A stretch of 64,000 bases of DNA, taken from NCBI GenBank assembly GCA_026874595.1, contig CM049318.1:7049241-7113240 (forward strand), read 5' to 3'. The notes below the pieces were generated by a model. That model did no database searches, had not been told where the DNA came from, and saw only the letters and a program-made list of their open reading frames with translations. Each line of letters starts with the position of its first letter. Within the stretch, counting starts at the first letter, position 1. The DNA comes from Sipunculus nudus. Its lineage: Eukaryota; Annelida; Sipuncula; Golfingiida; Sipunculidae. A program made the position numbers and the translations under genes. Below are positions 62,850 to 64,000 of this stretch, piece after piece.

Positions 62850-63920
62850 ATTCAGATGTCAACCCCACGTGGGGTGCAAACAGGACCAGCTGTCAGCTCG
62901 GCGAGAGTTAGCAGCGTGTAAGTTGCTTATTGGTTAAACCATGCGCTCGCGGTATTAGGCAAATGGTTGATTGACAGGCGTGGGGAAGCCGCGGTCAGTC
63001 AGCCGGGAAAGAGCTTATCTTTATTACCGGCACTTACTAAATGGCACTAATTAATACAAACACGTCCCCCTCTCTACGCCAAACCCAGAAGTAAACTGTA
63101 CATCGTACTCCTCCAGTCGCCGAATAATGTCTATGTCACTGCCCTAAAATATGTTAGTGTCACCCAATAATGGTCCTGGCACCAAGAATATACACAGAAA
63201 TATTAATTTACTGATTGTTATTTCTGTAATATTGACCCTGTTATACACTATAACATTTTCTCCCAGGGTCCATCATTACATCGCCAAAACCATTACCGAA
63301 TACATCGTTCCTTCTTCTATAATATACACTATCTTCAAACTGAACGTCATGGGTCGAAGAAAATAGAGTAGAATGAGCGAAGATAAAATTCGCTATTTGA
63401 ACGAGAGACATACTGCTAAACACAAGGTTCCCGTGCCATTAGTGGAGGATGTAGATGAACGCCGAGGGTGGTGCAGCAATATGGGACTGCGTTGCACGAA
63501 TTAAATTTGTGAGAGGAACGCGGCACCAAGTTACACCACCACGTCGCCTGCCAACAAATTTTGCAAAGTGGAGTCTTAGCTATGAGAGCGATCGGTAAAG
63601 GAAGAGTGGCCGCAGCACGATTTAGCGTGTATATGACTGGTGTAAATAAATCTAATGAGAGAGGGAAATATGTGTTGCTGCTAGCTATGTAGTGTCTCAT
63701 ATATAATTGTGAGAGGGAGAGACAAGCTGTTAATTGGATTAGGGTATATGGTGGTCTGAATGAGAGCACAGAGTAAACAGAGTGATGGTTCTTATCAGTC
63801 ACTTCACACCTGACGGGTGCCCCAGCGCGGTAGCCCATGACCTGATTACCGATGACTGACCCCTCGGACCAGTAAGCTCCGCCTACTTTAGTTTGACAGT
63901 TCTCTAGTTGTCATGCCGCA
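62850..63920 (-). promoter_or_regulatory. CpG-richer stretch, candidate distal promoter of LRRFIP
   Basis: GC and CpG content rise compared with the AT-rich DNA before it (CTCGGCGAGAG, GAAGCCGCGGTC, GCACCCGTCAGG on the minus strand). A CCAAT motif (minus strand, near 62930) and a consensus donor GTAAGTCC (minus, about 62656) lie nearby. It is upstream of all LRRFIP exons on the minus strand, so it could hold the first exon. An unrelated gene starting here is equally possible. Confidence 0.35.
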
Positions 63921-64000
63921 AAATCCTTTTTTAACATTGATAAACCATTAAATTTTATAATTTATATATTGAAACCAATTCTCATCCGAACATTTAGTGA

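Noticed and set aside
63416-63838. 140-codon minus frame starting ATG GGC TAC CGC
   Set aside because: Good start context, but no domain, no clear donor in phase with LRRFIP, and composition not protein-like. Kept only as a weak start candidate.

Overview
The window reads as nuclear DNA of an invertebrate animal, most likely a bivalve mollusc. It is AT-rich, has short exons in long introns, and is packed with non-autonomous repeats. Several repeats resemble the bivalve 'pearl'/Helentron-associated (HINE) family: a hairpin end beginning AGCTCAGCTGACT, an ACGG/GTCC microsatellite, internal core repeats, and a second end CAGCTGAGCG...CCCTTGTT. tRNA-derived SINEs, TTAA-target, hAT-like and Tc1/mariner-like MITEs, and a LINE 3' tail are also present. 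No species is claimed.

Two genes can be supported. On the + strand at 3006-4037 an uninterrupted frame encodes a single-pass membrane protein with almost no ectodomain. It carries a basic juxtamembrane region, a PPSY motif and a PDZ-ligand-like C-terminus (DTYI), and it may be the last exon of a spliced gene. On the - strand, 12 exons between 36682 and 17390 join without a frame break into 370 residues of an LRRFIP (leucine-rich-repeat flightless-interacting protein) homologue, ending at a TGA at 17390-17392. They include a 15-nt microexon. A separate ATG-bearing exon at 29201-29401 looks like an alternative first exon (predicted 386-aa isoform). The usual N-terminal start upstream of 36682 was not found with confidence. 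A CpG-richer stretch at 62.85-63.9 kb may be the distal promoter.

Layout: 1-2.9 kb, AT microsatellites and unassigned sequence; 3.0-4.0 kb, membrane-protein gene; 5.6-6.5 kb, LINE tail with a nested TTAA element; 6.5-10.55 kb, two HINE/pearl-like elements head to tail; 10.9-12.3 kb, two tandem elements sharing ends, one carrying a truncated tyrosine-recombinase frame; 12.3-17.4 kb, noncoding, perhaps partly LRRFIP 3' UTR; 17.4-36.7 kb, LRRFIP exons with repeats in the introns; 36.7-62.8 kb, noncoding and repeat-rich (possible LRRFIP 5' intron); 62.8-64 kb, CpG-richer.

The most unusual signal is a set of three elements or fragments (34.3-36.3, 57.6-59.6 and 58.26 kb) with different sequences but the same design. 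Each has TATATATATGTCA, then an 18-19-nt spacer, then a 19-21-bp palindrome. In the two complete elements these lie in 275-335-bp inverted termini built of short palindromes. One of them begins about 16 bp upstream of an LRRFIP 3' splice site. Another has a 1.6-kb tandem duplication whose junction falls inside its palindromic terminus.
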